Assembly: GCF_900111235.1 (NCBI RefSeq)
Contig: NZ_FOJI01000021.1
Coordinates: 1-64,000 of the forward strand
Origin: [Clostridium] fimetarium
GTDB taxonomy: Bacteria; Bacillota; Clostridia; Lachnospirales; Lachnospiraceae
Length of the DNA stretch: 64,000 bases
Reading direction: 5' to 3'
In this document: positions 1-8,856 of the stretch, piece after piece
Layout of the letters: each line of letters begins with the position of its first letter
Position numbering within the stretch: the stretch's first letter is position 1
Translations under genes and position numbers: made by a program
Notes under the pieces: generated by a model
What the model was told of the DNA's origin: nothing
What the model saw: only the letters and a program-made list of their open reading frames with translations
Database searches by the model: none

Positions 1-41
1 ATCAGAAATTTTTTCTACTGCCTTTTAAAAATAGATAACAA

Positions 42-90
42 AAAATCGCTTAGCCACAACCTTGGTAGGCCATCGCGTAGCGATTTTGTT
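42..90 (+). terminator. Possible terminator of a gene left of the window
   Basis: An AAAATCGCT arm at 42-50 is complemented by AGCGATTTT at 79-87, followed by TTTTGTT-type sequence. The loop is long (28 nt), so this could also be part of a small palindromic element. No gene that it would terminate is visible in the window. Confidence 0.35.
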
Positions 91-136
91 CAATTCTAAT
101 TTGTTGAGAGTTGTAATATTGTACAGGAGGATAAAA

Positions 137-553
137 ATGGATGTAAAAGATATTGTTCAAAATATAGGATACTGTGGGTTGGTTTGTACATTATGCCATG
201 GGGCGGATAAATGCAATGGGTGTAAATCTGATAATAATTGTTGTGGAAGGCATTTAAGTGAAGAGGGGTGCTTTCAGTTTGACTGTTGTGTCAAAAAGGG
301 TATAAATGGTTGTTGGGAATGTGCAGATGGGCCATGTGAAAAAGATATGTTTAGTGAACATCATGATGTAAGAAATCGAACTTTTGTAAAAGTGGCAAAA
401 AATGAGGGTATAGAAGCACTAGCAGCATATGTATTGGAGAATCAAAAGAATGGTATTATGTACGGATGGAACAAGGATTATGATAACTTAGGAAACGAAG
501 AGGCTGTTATTGATTTATTAAATAATGGATTAAATAGTAAGTATGCAAAATAA
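137..553 (+). CDS. Cysteine-rich DUF3795-like protein
   Basis: A 138-residue cytosolic protein with about 14 cysteines in its first 80 residues, arranged as YCGLVCTLC, CNGC and CWEC-type clusters, as in DUF3795 family proteins, which are thought to bind metal. The function is unknown. The ATG at 137 was chosen because a perfect AGGAGG (125-130) precedes it by six bases; the longer frame from 62 has no ribosome site and its extra residues look non-coding. It stands alone, 229 bp before an XRE regulator. The family call rests on the Cys pattern and length only. Confidence 0.6.
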   Translation: MDVKDIVQNIGYCGLVCTLCHGADKCNGCKSDNNCCGRHLSEEGCFQFDCCVKKGINGCWECADGPCEKDMFSEHHDVRNRTFVKVAKNEGIEALAAYVLENQKNGIMYGWNKDYDNLGNEEAVIDLLNNGLNSKYAK

Positions 554-781
554 TCACAGTGTATAGTTTTGAAAAATTGCTGGCAAGTAAATAAGTTTTT
601 GCGAAACCTAAAGTAAAAATACGGTTATTATTAAGAGGAGAGAACTATAGAGAGGACCCTTTGCACTGATTTTTTTTGATTTAAGACTTGCAACTTATAG
701 TTGCGGATATTCAATGTCTGTTTGGTGGAATGCAACTACACTGAATGTTAGAATAACAAAATAAAATAGGAGGTTGTTATT

Positions 782-1339
782 ATGACTTTTGGAGAAAAAC
801 TTCAATTATTAAGAAAACAAAAAGGGATATCACAAGAACAGCTTGCTTCAAAACTATCAGTATCAAGACAGGCCATTTCAAAATGGGAATTGGATAATTC
901 TTTGCCGGACACAGAAAATGTAATTATGTTAAGTGAATTATTTGATGTGTCAACCGATTATTTATTAAAAGACCATGTAGAAAATACAAAAGAAAATCTA
1001 ATATCAGCAAGTAGCATAAAAGAAAACCTAGCGCCAGTAAATAGCAAAAAAGAAAAGTATACAATATTTTCAGGGATTGGTTGTGTGTTGTTTTCCTGTT
1101 TAAGCTTTTTTGTAGTCTGGATTTTAGAAAAAGTATATCCCGCCCCAATCGTATTTTATAATACTAGTACACATTTATGGAAAGTAGGTTTAGATAACTT
1201 TATTTGGGTGCATGGTTTGGAGGATTTTATGTTTATTATAGGCGTATTATTTGTAATCGGTATAGGTTTGATATGCCACAAACAAATTATATGGACTACA
1301 CACAAGTTTCATCAATTAAAATCGAATCAAACAAAATGA
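782..1339 (+). CDS. XRE-family regulator with C-terminal membrane segments
   Basis: A 185-residue protein. Residues 3-62 form a Cro/C1-type helix-turn-helix with the SQEQLASKLSVSRQAISKWE signature. A polar linker follows, then two hydrophobic segments at about 93-115 and 147-166. This is the common Firmicute layout of a membrane-tethered XRE regulator, so it may sense an envelope signal; that is inferred. An AGGAGG-type site lies seven bases before the ATG. Its targets are not evident. The next gene is convergent and starts 70 bp past its end. Confidence 0.85.
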   Translation: MTFGEKLQLLRKQKGISQEQLASKLSVSRQAISKWELDNSLPDTENVIMLSELFDVSTDYLLKDHVENTKENLISASSIKENLAPVNSKKEKYTIFSGIGCVLFSCLSFFVVWILEKVYPAPIVFYNTSTHLWKVGLDNFIWVHGLEDFMFIIGVLFVIGIGLICHKQIIWTTHKFHQLKSNQTK

Positions 1340-1409
1340 ATTATAAGATTATTAGTAAGTATAGAAAAACTACGTTTATTTGTAATGGTCAAACATTTTT
1401 GCAACAAAT

Positions 1410-2066
1410 TCACTTAAAATTATTTTCCATATATTTTTGCGTCCATGTACAATTAGCTAAACATTTTAAACAGCCATTACAGTGGTATACATCTACGACT
1501 AAATCTCTATTCATACCTATTTCCCATGTAGTGCCATGGATAACTCCTGCAGGACAAATGTCCTTACATACTGTGCAATTTCGACATTTAGGCATTAATA
1601 TTGACCTATTCTCAGTAGGTAATGGTGCATTTGACAAAACGGTACACATACATAACGCACTTCCGTATTCTTGGGTAACTAACAAATTATTTTTCCCAAT
1701 CCAGCCTAATCCAGCCAATATAGCAATTTTTTTATGTGGAAGTGAAGATGTTTTTGTAGCTTTATCGAAAAATCCATGCATTAGATTTCTATCGGATAGT
1801 GCGAATGCTTTGTATCCTTTTGCAATTATAAAATCAGCCGTCCACTCTGCAAGCTCATGAGTAAGGTGTTCCTTTTCCTGAAACTCGGAATGGTCGATTA
1901 TGTTTTCTTTAGACAACCTAAAAATATAACTAGGACTAAGAACTATTCCAATCAAAATAGAAATGTTATACCCATGATTTTCATTTGCCGAGAGCATGGA
2001 TATATCAACTACCTTTACAATGGTTGCACCACGTGTATTCAACTCGGAAATCAACTCGTTCAACAT
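1410..2066 (-). CDS. 4Fe-4S epoxyqueuosine-reductase-like protein
   Basis: A 218-residue iron-sulfur protein related to the QueG group. It has a central GLGWIGKNNLLVT motif (about 118-130), typical of the epoxyqueuosine reductase fold, then two ferredoxin cysteine sets: CRNCTVCKDICPAG near 160-173 and CNGCLKCLANC near 194-204. It is much shorter than true QueG (about 310-380 residues) and lacks an obvious corrinoid-binding N-terminus, so it is a member of the short 4Fe-4S double-cluster family of unknown substrate. GAGGT precedes the ATG. A degraded relative lies at 5114-5617. Confidence 0.7.
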   Translation of the reverse strand: MLNELISELNTRGATIVKVVDISMLSANENHGYNISILIGIVLSPSYIFRLSKENIIDHSEFQEKEHLTHELAEWTADFIIAKGYKAFALSDRNLMHGFFDKATKTSSLPHKKIAILAGLGWIGKNNLLVTQEYGSALCMCTVLSNAPLPTENRSILMPKCRNCTVCKDICPAGVIHGTTWEIGMNRDLVVDVYHCNGCLKCLANCTWTQKYMENNFK

Positions 2067-2133
2067 ATTTTATACCTCATACAATCTTTTAGTAGTATTT
2101 ACTAATAGTAGCATTAGGGCTTTGTTAATACAA

Positions 2134-2164
2134 GCGCATACTTAATTCTTAAATAAGTATGCGC
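2134..2164. promoter_or_regulatory. Perfect 11-bp inverted repeat in a divergent intergenic region
   Basis: GCGCATACTTA at 2134-2144 is followed by a 9-base spacer and the exact complement TAAGTATGCGC at 2154-2164. It lies between the divergent genes starting at 2066 and 2287. There is no T-run on either side, so an operator fits better than a terminator. The cognate regulator is unknown. Confidence 0.5.
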
Positions 2165-2286
2165 ACTCAATAAAAAGTGGGTGGCATATTTCTATTATGT
2201 TTATGAAAAGTATGGGAGAACAAAAAAGAAGCAGATGAATCAGAATTAGAAGTATAGATTATTTATACTTAAACTAGGAGGTTATG

Positions 2287-3072
2287 ATGGGTATTGATCG
2301 AATAAGTAATGAAAATATGTCAACAGTAGCTCGGTTTTTTGAAGGATGGGAAGAAACTTTGATTTTGTCATGCTTACAAGGATACATGGGAACAGCCTGG
2401 GCTGATTGTGAAAACAAGCCCCAATCGGCTCAGATTGTTATTGCGGACTTTTGTTTTCTGTCAGGTAAAGTAAGTGAAGAGTTAATAAGAAATAACCCGA
2501 AAGAAAACAATTTGGATTTTGTAATTATGGTACCTCGAAATGAAGAATGGGCAGCGCAGATTGAAAAGACGTATGGAAATAATGCAAAAAAAGTGATACG
2601 TTATGCAATTAAAAAAGAGCCGAATGTTTTTGATCTAAAAAGACTCAGAGTATTTGCTGATGAAGTAAATCAAGATTACAAATTAGAGCTAATTAATGAG
2701 GAACTATATCATATTACAAGAAAAAATAAGTGGTCATCCGATCTATGTTCTCAGTTTGATACCTTTGAGAAATATAACGAAAGAGGTTTAGGAGTCGTTG
2801 CGCTACATAATGGTGAGGTTGTTTCAGGGGCGTCTTCTTACACTGTATATCGTGACGGTATAGAAATTGAAATTGATACAAGAAAAGATTACAGAAGAAA
2901 AGGATTAGCTTTGGCGTGTGGAGCTAAACTAATTCTTGAATGTATGAAAAATAATTTATATCCGAGTTGGGATGCACAGAATAAGGGTTCGGTCGCATTA
3001 GCAGAAAAACTTGGTTATCATTTCGATAAAGAGTATATTGCTTATGAAATATCTAGATATGGTGAAGTATGA
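2287..3072 (+). CDS. GNAT-family acetyltransferase, GNAT_acetyltran type
   Basis: About 261 residues. The last 90 residues carry a GNAT core: GEVVSGASSYTVY, the acidic strand IEIEIDT, then the acetyl-CoA loop RKDYRRKGLALACGAKLILE and a closing NKGSVALAEKLGY helix. The longer N-terminus with a YAIKKEPNVFD stretch matches the clostridial GNAT_acetyltran subgroup. The substrate is unknown. AGGAGG (2276-2281) lies two bases from the ATG at 2284 and five from the ATG at 2287; the second was preferred. It is monocistronic. Confidence 0.8.
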   Translation: MGIDRISNENMSTVARFFEGWEETLILSCLQGYMGTAWADCENKPQSAQIVIADFCFLSGKVSEELIRNNPKENNLDFVIMVPRNEEWAAQIEKTYGNNAKKVIRYAIKKEPNVFDLKRLRVFADEVNQDYKLELINEELYHITRKNKWSSDLCSQFDTFEKYNERGLGVVALHNGEVVSGASSYTVYRDGIEIEIDTRKDYRRKGLALACGAKLILECMKNNLYPSWDAQNKGSVALAEKLGYHFDKEYIAYEISRYGEV

Positions 3073-3161
3073 GCATTGCACGAAGCACGATAACTTCTAA
3101 TCTATAAGGTGATTTAAATTTCTCATTATATTTATACTCGTTGAGTATCACTTTATCCAAT

Positions 3162-4100
3162 TTAAAATTTCCTGAAAATAATCTTTTGCTCAATTAAATC
3201 AATTGTGACAAGTAATTTACATTTCCAAATCTGGTCTGAATTCAATTCTATCATTGTTGAATAAGGTAATCCTTTTGCTTGTGCAATATCATTTGCTTCT
3301 GTAATATCCTTCAGAGTAAGTTCAAGGCCTCCAACTTTAAGTGGAATATCTAAATGTTTTGTGGGTTTATCTCCAATAGAACTGCTGCAGTCTGGATTAT
3401 ATAAATATGAATAATTTTTACCGGTATCCAAATAAACGATGGTAGGTTGATTATTATATTCGGCCTCGAAAAAGAGTAAGTCCTGCTGGCCTTCACTTGT
3501 TGTCTTAAAAAGCGGAAGTACTACATATTTATCGTCCTCCAACTTTGTATAATCAATGGGATTACTGCTAATACCAATTCTATGACCTGCATAGTCTAGT
3601 GTAATAACTTTTGAGTCAAAATAAGACAATCCTATTAATCCATTAAACTTAGAAGCTGAAGACATGGACAAATCAGCGATACTGGTAGTTATATTGTTAA
3701 ACTGTTCTCCAAATACTTTCATTTCACCAATTGCTATGCCCTTATTCCACCCACGGTGAGAACCATCTCTATTAAGCGCTTCGGTTTTGTCTAATAAAGT
3801 ATAGTCGATTTTGCCTTCAACAACATCGGTAAATTGTACTCCAGTGCCACATCCTGTATCGAATATCAATTTAAATATATTATTATCAACTTGAATGGGT
3901 ATTTCAGGGCAACTTCTATTTCCCATCGAGTAAAATGTAAGTTCATGAATTTCATTATCCTCATATCCAAAGTCTATAATCCAAGTTTTATCTGCTAATA
4001 AAACCACTACAAATCTATGGATAAAATATCCACTAACTAACACGATTAGAACAGACAACATACTTATAAATATTATATTTTTTCTTGATTTCAATTTCAT
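3162..4100 (-). CDS. Membrane-anchored pepsin/retropepsin-like aspartic protease
   Basis: A 312-residue protein with one N-terminal membrane segment (about 10-32), so the rest is probably outside the cell. Two DTG motifs are visible, LIFDTGCGTG (about 77-86) and IVYLDTGKNYSYL (about 223-235), each after a hydrophobic strand, as in two-lobed aspartic proteases; GLIGLSYFDSKVITLDY between them fits the family. Most bacterial relatives are single-lobed retropepsin-like proteins, so two putative catalytic Asp residues in one chain is notable. GGAAGG precedes the ATG. Whether it is catalytically active cannot be told from sequence. Confidence 0.7.
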   Translation of the reverse strand: MKLKSRKNIIFISMLSVLIVLVSGYFIHRFVVVLLADKTWIIDFGYEDNEIHELTFYSMGNRSCPEIPIQVDNNIFKLIFDTGCGTGVQFTDVVEGKIDYTLLDKTEALNRDGSHRGWNKGIAIGEMKVFGEQFNNITTSIADLSMSSASKFNGLIGLSYFDSKVITLDYAGHRIGISSNPIDYTKLEDDKYVVLPLFKTTSEGQQDLLFFEAEYNNQPTIVYLDTGKNYSYLYNPDCSSSIGDKPTKHLDIPLKVGGLELTLKDITEANDIAQAKGLPYSTMIELNSDQIWKCKLLVTIDLIEQKIIFRKF

Positions 4101-4488
4101 TCTACATTACCTTCCTGAAATGTCATAATATTAATACTGGGAATTTATAGTGATTTATGGTATTCCTACATATTTTACAAATTTTACCATAAAAAATATC
4201 AATGTACAATAATCATATAAGAATACCTTTTATAACTGTTTAAAAAATTTATATTATCTAATTGTATGATTTTAATCAGTTTATTAGTGGGGAAATACAT
4301 TAGAAAAAATTAATTTAATAAGAAATTTTCTAATGAGATAGTCTAAAAGAAGGGAAATTAATTATTTGAGATTTATGGCATATTATGGTATTATTTCTTT
4401 GGGTGAAAATCATTTATAGGGTGATACTTTGGTATAACATTGATTGAAACGCAGTTAAAAAATGCCATATAATAAGTAGGGGGATAAA
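4101..4488. other. Gene-free 388-bp divergent promoter region
   Basis: Very AT-rich DNA between the protease gene (leftward) and the gene at 4489 (rightward). ATGGCAT and ATGCCAT elements occur near 4375 and 4463. No ORF with a ribosome site, no strong hairpin and no consensus promoter was found, so it probably just holds two weak promoters. Confidence 0.4.
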
Positions 4489-5064
4489 ATGAAATATTTA
4501 AGGCACAAAAAGTATGTATTTATTGGAGCTATCATTATGTTGCTCATTTCACTACCAATAAGTGCTTATTGTTTTAATTATCAAAGTAATGATGGACAAA
4601 AGGATTTAAAAGATTTAGTAAAGTTACAAAATAAAGAATATGATCTCGTGGTTGAAAATGGAATAGAAAAAATCGAATCAGTAAATCATGAGTTGAACAC
4701 TGAAAGTACGAAGGCTGAATATGTAGAAGATAATATCACGACTAATTATGAATTGGAAACTGCATTTAATAATGTTAGAAGTAATGAAATTATTAGTGGC
4801 ACAAATAATGAAATACTAGTAGATCTCAATGATAGTAATGTTGGAAATAATGATATCCAAGTAATCGAAAATCAAGATCAAAAGGAAACAGTAATAGAAA
4901 CCGTAATAGAAAAAGAAAATGATATTTTATTAAATGAACAGCTACAAGCGAAAAAGGAAGCGGCTATTAAATCTTTATTGGAAAAACAAAAGGCATATAA
5001 GGAAGCTCAGTTAAAAATGAAAGAAGAAATGGAAGCTGAATTAGAAAAACATATGAATAAATAA
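4489..5064 (+). CDS. Secreted or membrane-anchored protein with a charged coiled coil
   Basis: A 191-residue protein that I do not recognise. Residues 9-28 form a hydrophobic signal/anchor. The middle is Asn/Asp/Glu-rich and low in hydrophobics. Residues about 138-190 are an uninterrupted Lys/Glu/Ala/Leu/Met helix with heptad-like spacing, predicted to be a coiled coil. It is probably an extracytoplasmic structural protein. A GGGGG stretch six bases before the ATG serves as ribosome site. Confidence 0.55.
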   Translation: MKYLRHKKYVFIGAIIMLLISLPISAYCFNYQSNDGQKDLKDLVKLQNKEYDLVVENGIEKIESVNHELNTESTKAEYVEDNITTNYELETAFNNVRSNEIISGTNNEILVDLNDSNVGNNDIQVIENQDQKETVIETVIEKENDILLNEQLQAKKEAAIKSLLEKQKAYKEAQLKMKEEMEAELEKHMNK

Positions 5065-5113
5065 ATATAGAATTGTTCATTGTTCTTGCTCATCATATTA
5101 CAACTTCATTGGA

Positions 5114-5617
5114 ATGGACATGGTATCCGCATCAAGCAGAACGAAATATTAGGACGTGTGGTGCAGACTTGCATGCAAAAATGTGATAGAAAAGATTGCG
5201 TATTGTTTAACAGATGATGGATATTCAAATTTTGTGGTTCCATACCCAGGTAAAAGTGGTATAAGAATGAAAGATTTAGCTGACAAAACATCGCTAGGAC
5301 ATATCGGTGATAGTTTTTTATTCTTACATAAACAATGGGGGCCTTGGGTTCATTTAAGATTGCTATTTACAGACGCGCATTTTGAAAGCGATAAGAATTC
5401 CGATATAAATGCATGTAATCATTGCGGCAAATGTATATCAGCTTGTCCGGCTAAAGCAATATATATTGATCATTTTAAGGGGATTGATTGTGGTGAATAT
5501 CAAATGTCGCAATATATTGGCGTAAAAGACAATTATTATTGGAATTGTGAAGTATGTGCAAGAATCTGTCCAATCGGAAATTCTCCATTATCATTAAAAA
5601 TCATAAGTGATATATAG
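5114..5617 (+). pseudogene. Broken 4Fe-4S epoxyqueuosine-reductase-like gene
   Basis: The frame encodes the C-terminal half of an iron-sulfur protein: GHIGDSFLFLHKQWGPW, a ferredoxin set CNHCGKCISACPAKAI, and a second set CEVCARICPIG. The only open start is a GTG at 5156 without a ribosome site. The same frame continues upstream as plausible protein (MDMVSASSRTKY) but is cut by TAG at 5150-5152, where a single change from TGG would restore it. About half of the expected protein is missing upstream, so this looks like a decayed gene with 5' loss and a nonsense codon. An unusual upstream-started variant cannot be excluded. Confidence 0.6.
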
Positions 5618-5700
5618 TAAGATATTAAACGTAGTATCAATGAGAATGAAGCTGATTTTAATACAAAAATAGTTTTTAATAGGGGGGGGATTAACTAGAT

Positions 5701-6840
5701 ATGAATATTAAGAGAAACAAAATGCAGAACACAGAGCACAACACAGAGCAGAACACAGAGAAGAATCAAAAGCAGAATCCAAAGAAGATGAAGCTTAATA
5801 AATTTGGTGTATTTTTACTAGCATATTCAGGTGTATTGATCTCGATAGTTATTGTGTTATTGGTACTTTTATACGGTACGCTAAAAGATTATGAAAAAAG
5901 TATGCCTAATAACTCAATGAGCAAAATAGTAAAGGGATTTACACCAGATAATATTGAGCAAGTTCTAAATGATAATTCAGTGAAAATCAATGACTTTGAA
6001 ACTGTGAGTTCAGTTGCTGATTATTTCAAACTCAAAATGCAAGATAAAGAAGTGACATATAAGAGAAAAAGTGGTGAGTTTACAGATACAACACCAGTAT
6101 ACTTAGTGAAAGCGGGCGATGCTTCAATTGCAAAAGTCACTTTAGTTGAAAATGGAAAAAATGCGCATAATTTCACTAAGTGGAAGCTAGGCAGCGTCTC
6201 ATTCGATGGCTTTATTGATGCAGAAAATGAGATTACAATAGCAGCGCCAAGTACAGCAGAAGTTAAATTAAATGGAGTAAAGATAAGTGATTCTTATATA
6301 ACGCAAAAAAATATTATTTTTGATATCGTAAAGAATGTAGGCCCATTTGTTAAGATTCCAACAAGTGTAGAATATAAAGTTAGTGGTCTTATGGTGCAAC
6401 CTGAAATCACAGCATCAATAAATGGTGTTGAACTTGAAGTGATAGTAGAAGGAAAAACATGTACCGTGAATTATCCTACAGATGAAGCCTTGTTTGAAGC
6501 ACAAAAGCCTACTATTCACACTATTAATCAAGAAATTGGTAAATTTATGATTAATAGAGGATCCCTAACTACATTAAACAAATATCTGATTGGGAATGCT
6601 AAATTGAATATGAATATAGAGGGGATTTGGGCATACTCATATGGTAAATCGTATACATATGAATTTAGAAATGAAAAGACTTTCGATTTGATAAAATATT
6701 CTGATGATTGTTTCTCTTGCAGCATATATTTCGATTTATATGTGAAATGGGTTGATACTGATAAAACATATCAAACTAGTATGACGTATACATTTGTAAA
6801 AACAAATGGCAGTTGGTTAGTGGCAGAGATTCTGCAATAG
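5701..6840 (+). CDS. Membrane-anchored extracellular protein of unknown function
   Basis: A 379-residue protein. Residues 8-30 are a polar run with a repeated NTE(H/Q/K) unit encoded by a short tandem repeat; residues about 38-60 are one membrane helix; the rest is probably extracytoplasmic. The C-terminal 110 residues (about 270-379) end in a YTFVKTNGSWLVAEI motif resembling NTF2-like domains, and the middle has a beta-rich segment like those in zinc-ribbon/TcaA-type envelope proteins. Neither assignment is certain. GGGGGGG precedes the start by about twelve bases. Confidence 0.55.
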   Translation: MNIKRNKMQNTEHNTEQNTEKNQKQNPKKMKLNKFGVFLLAYSGVLISIVIVLLVLLYGTLKDYEKSMPNNSMSKIVKGFTPDNIEQVLNDNSVKINDFETVSSVADYFKLKMQDKEVTYKRKSGEFTDTTPVYLVKAGDASIAKVTLVENGKNAHNFTKWKLGSVSFDGFIDAENEITIAAPSTAEVKLNGVKISDSYITQKNIIFDIVKNVGPFVKIPTSVEYKVSGLMVQPEITASINGVELEVIVEGKTCTVNYPTDEALFEAQKPTIHTINQEIGKFMINRGSLTTLNKYLIGNAKLNMNIEGIWAYSYGKSYTYEFRNEKTFDLIKYSDDCFSCSIYFDLYVKWVDTDKTYQTSMTYTFVKTNGSWLVAEILQ

Positions 6841-6899
6841 ATTAGAATATTAATCTATAGGTAGACAAGCTAGCATTTCCAAACGAAAAGAGGTATTTA

Positions 6900-7736
6900 A
6901 TGAATAGACTATTTATCGTTGAAGGTATTCCGGGCTCTGGTAAAACAACATTTGCAAGAAGGCTAGCCGAACAATTTCTAAAATACAATCCGAATGTAAA
7001 TTTATATGTAGAAGGTGATTTACACCCAGCTGATATGGCTTGGTGTGCTTTGCTGACAAATAAAGAATACAAAGAAATATGTGATAAATATCCTTGGTAT
7101 GTGCAAGAACTGGAACACAACAAAACCGTGTGGGACGGATATATAATAGTGGCCTATACAAAGATTCAAAACCTTGACAGTAAACTGTATAACTACTTTG
7201 AATCAAAAGAAGTCTATGATGGTCGCATAGACATAGAAACATTTTGTGGTGTACATGAAAATCGTTGGAAAAATTTTGGGCAGCAAGCAACAGGCATAAA
7301 TGTTTTCGAGTGTGCATTACTACAGAATGCGGTAAATGAATTGCTGTTATTTAGATGTTCAGATGAAGCTGCATTATCTAAATATATTGGCAAGCTGATT
7401 TCTTGTGTAGAAAAGCTTAAGCCAGTTATAATTTATCTTAATGTTGATACGAAATCTGCCATGAAAAGGGCGGCTATGGAAAGGATTGACCAAGATGGAA
7501 ACCATGTTTGGGAAAGTCGTGTTATAGAATATATAACAGAGTCACCCTATGGCATAGAAAACGGTATCACTGGAGTTGAGGGGATGTACAACTATTTCGA
7601 AAAAAGGAAGCAGATTGAACTTAAAATCATAGAAAAGCTGGCTGTTGAGAAATATTGTATATCTATAGATATAGATAATCAGCAGGAGATGGTAGGGGAG
7701 TTTATTGAAAAGATATGCAAAATACAACGTATCTAA
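6900..7736 (+). CDS. P-loop kinase-like protein
   Basis: A 278-residue protein opening with a Walker A, VEGIPGSGKTTFARRLAE (residues 6-23), followed by VEGDLHPAD, a layout seen in nucleoside- or small-molecule-kinase-like P-loop proteins. A conserved strand VIIYLNVDTKSAMKRAAMER (about 178-197) looks like the lid/LID-adjacent segment. The substrate is unknown; drug phosphotransferase or nucleoside kinase are both possible. A GAGG site lies five bases before the ATG. It stands alone in an accessory region rich in modifying enzymes. Confidence 0.55.
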   Translation: MNRLFIVEGIPGSGKTTFARRLAEQFLKYNPNVNLYVEGDLHPADMAWCALLTNKEYKEICDKYPWYVQELEHNKTVWDGYIIVAYTKIQNLDSKLYNYFESKEVYDGRIDIETFCGVHENRWKNFGQQATGINVFECALLQNAVNELLLFRCSDEAALSKYIGKLISCVEKLKPVIIYLNVDTKSAMKRAAMERIDQDGNHVWESRVIEYITESPYGIENGITGVEGMYNYFEKRKQIELKIIEKLAVEKYCISIDIDNQQEMVGEFIEKICKIQRI

Positions 7737-7892
7737 AGATATAATTTCGTGTTGTAGAATTCGCAATTATTTGTGAATAGGTTGAAAGCATTTATAGGGT
7801 TGATCGTGGGGGATATAAGTTCTTAAGGGTATTACAGATGATGGTATTCTTCCATTAAAGTAGATCAGATAAAGCAGATCAGAGGTGACTAG

Positions 7893-8789
7893 ATGCAAAT
7901 TAACCGAATGTTTGAAATAATATATATACTAATTGATAAAAAAACCGTTACGGCAAGAGAACTAGCACAGCGATTTGAAGTTTCTGGAAGAACTATCTAT
8001 CGTGATGTTGAAATCTTATCATCAGCAGGAATTCCTATTTTTATGAAAAAAGGGAAAGGTGGCGGAATATCAATTTTAGATGACTTTGTGCTGAATAAAG
8101 CTGTATTAACTGAGGAAGAGAAAACTGATGTTTTATCCTCAATGAAAGCCGTTGGAGCAATTAATTTTAATGCAACAGATTCTGCATTAAAAAAGTTAAG
8201 CAGCTTATTTGGGGAAAACAATTCCGATTGGATTGAGGTGGATTTTTCATCCTGGTACAATTCAAAGAAAGAGTCTGAAACGTTTAATGACATTAAGTCC
8301 GCTATTCTATCTAAGAAAATAATAAACTTTACCTATTCAAGTGGAAAGAGCGAAAGCACTTCACGAGAGGTTGAGCCTTTGAAGCTATGTTTTAAAGGTA
8401 TGTCACGATATTTATACGCTTACTGTAGATTAAGACAAGATTTTCGTTTTTTTAAACTTAATCGAATAAAAAATATTGTAATTACAGAGAAATATTTTGA
8501 ACGAATAGTTAAGAGCCCCATATTTAAGGACGATAATATGTTTCGTGATCAATATATCACATTAAAATTAAAGCTATCCTCCAATATGGAATTTCGGATT
8601 TATGATGAATTTGATAATTATACCAGAGAACCTGATGGTAGTTTTATAATTCAAACAGTTTATCCTGTAGGTGAATGGCTATTTGCGTATATTGCTTCTT
8701 TTGGTAGTAACTGTGAGGTGTTGGAGCCTTTGGATATAAGAAATGCAGTTAAAGAGGAACTGAAAAAAACTATGAATAATTATTTGTAA
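7893..8789 (+). CDS. YafY-type HTH-WYL transcriptional regulator
   Basis: A 298-residue protein with an N-terminal DeoR-like HTH (about 7-60; TARELAQRFEVSGRTIYRDVEIL) and a WYL domain (about 135-230; GMSRYLYAYCRLRQDFRFFKLNRI), followed by a WCX-like C-terminal domain. WYL domains bind small or nucleic-acid ligands. GAGGTGAC precedes the ATG by four bases. A perfect inverted repeat overlaps its stop codon and sits in front of the next three genes, suggesting that it regulates them. Confidence 0.85.
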   Translation: MQINRMFEIIYILIDKKTVTARELAQRFEVSGRTIYRDVEILSSAGIPIFMKKGKGGGISILDDFVLNKAVLTEEEKTDVLSSMKAVGAINFNATDSALKKLSSLFGENNSDWIEVDFSSWYNSKKESETFNDIKSAILSKKIINFTYSSGKSESTSREVEPLKLCFKGMSRYLYAYCRLRQDFRFFKLNRIKNIVITEKYFERIVKSPIFKDDNMFRDQYITLKLKLSSNMEFRIYDEFDNYTREPDGSFIIQTVYPVGEWLFAYIASFGSNCEVLEPLDIRNAVKEELKKTMNNYL

Positions 8790-8825
8790 TATGACATACA
8801 GCTGTCATATTACCTAGTTTATAAT
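8787..8825 (+). promoter_or_regulatory. Palindromic operator and -10 box before the GyrI/TfoX/YoaP operon
   Basis: TAATATGACA (8787-8796) and TGTCATATTA (8803-8812) form a perfect 10-bp inverted repeat with a 6-base centre. A TATAAT -10 box follows at 8820-8825. The -35 position (around 8797-8802, TACAGC) falls inside the palindrome and is poor, so the bound regulator, presumably the WYL protein just upstream, may control access to the promoter. The repeat shares its first three bases with the regulator's TAA stop. Confidence 0.6.
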
Positions 8826-8856
8826 AACTATATCAAATATATGGAGGTAGTGTAAT

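Noticed and set aside
1204-1860. 218-residue plus-strand ORF
   Set aside because: Overlaps the end of the XRE gene and runs antisense through the 4Fe-4S gene; no motif or ribosome site.
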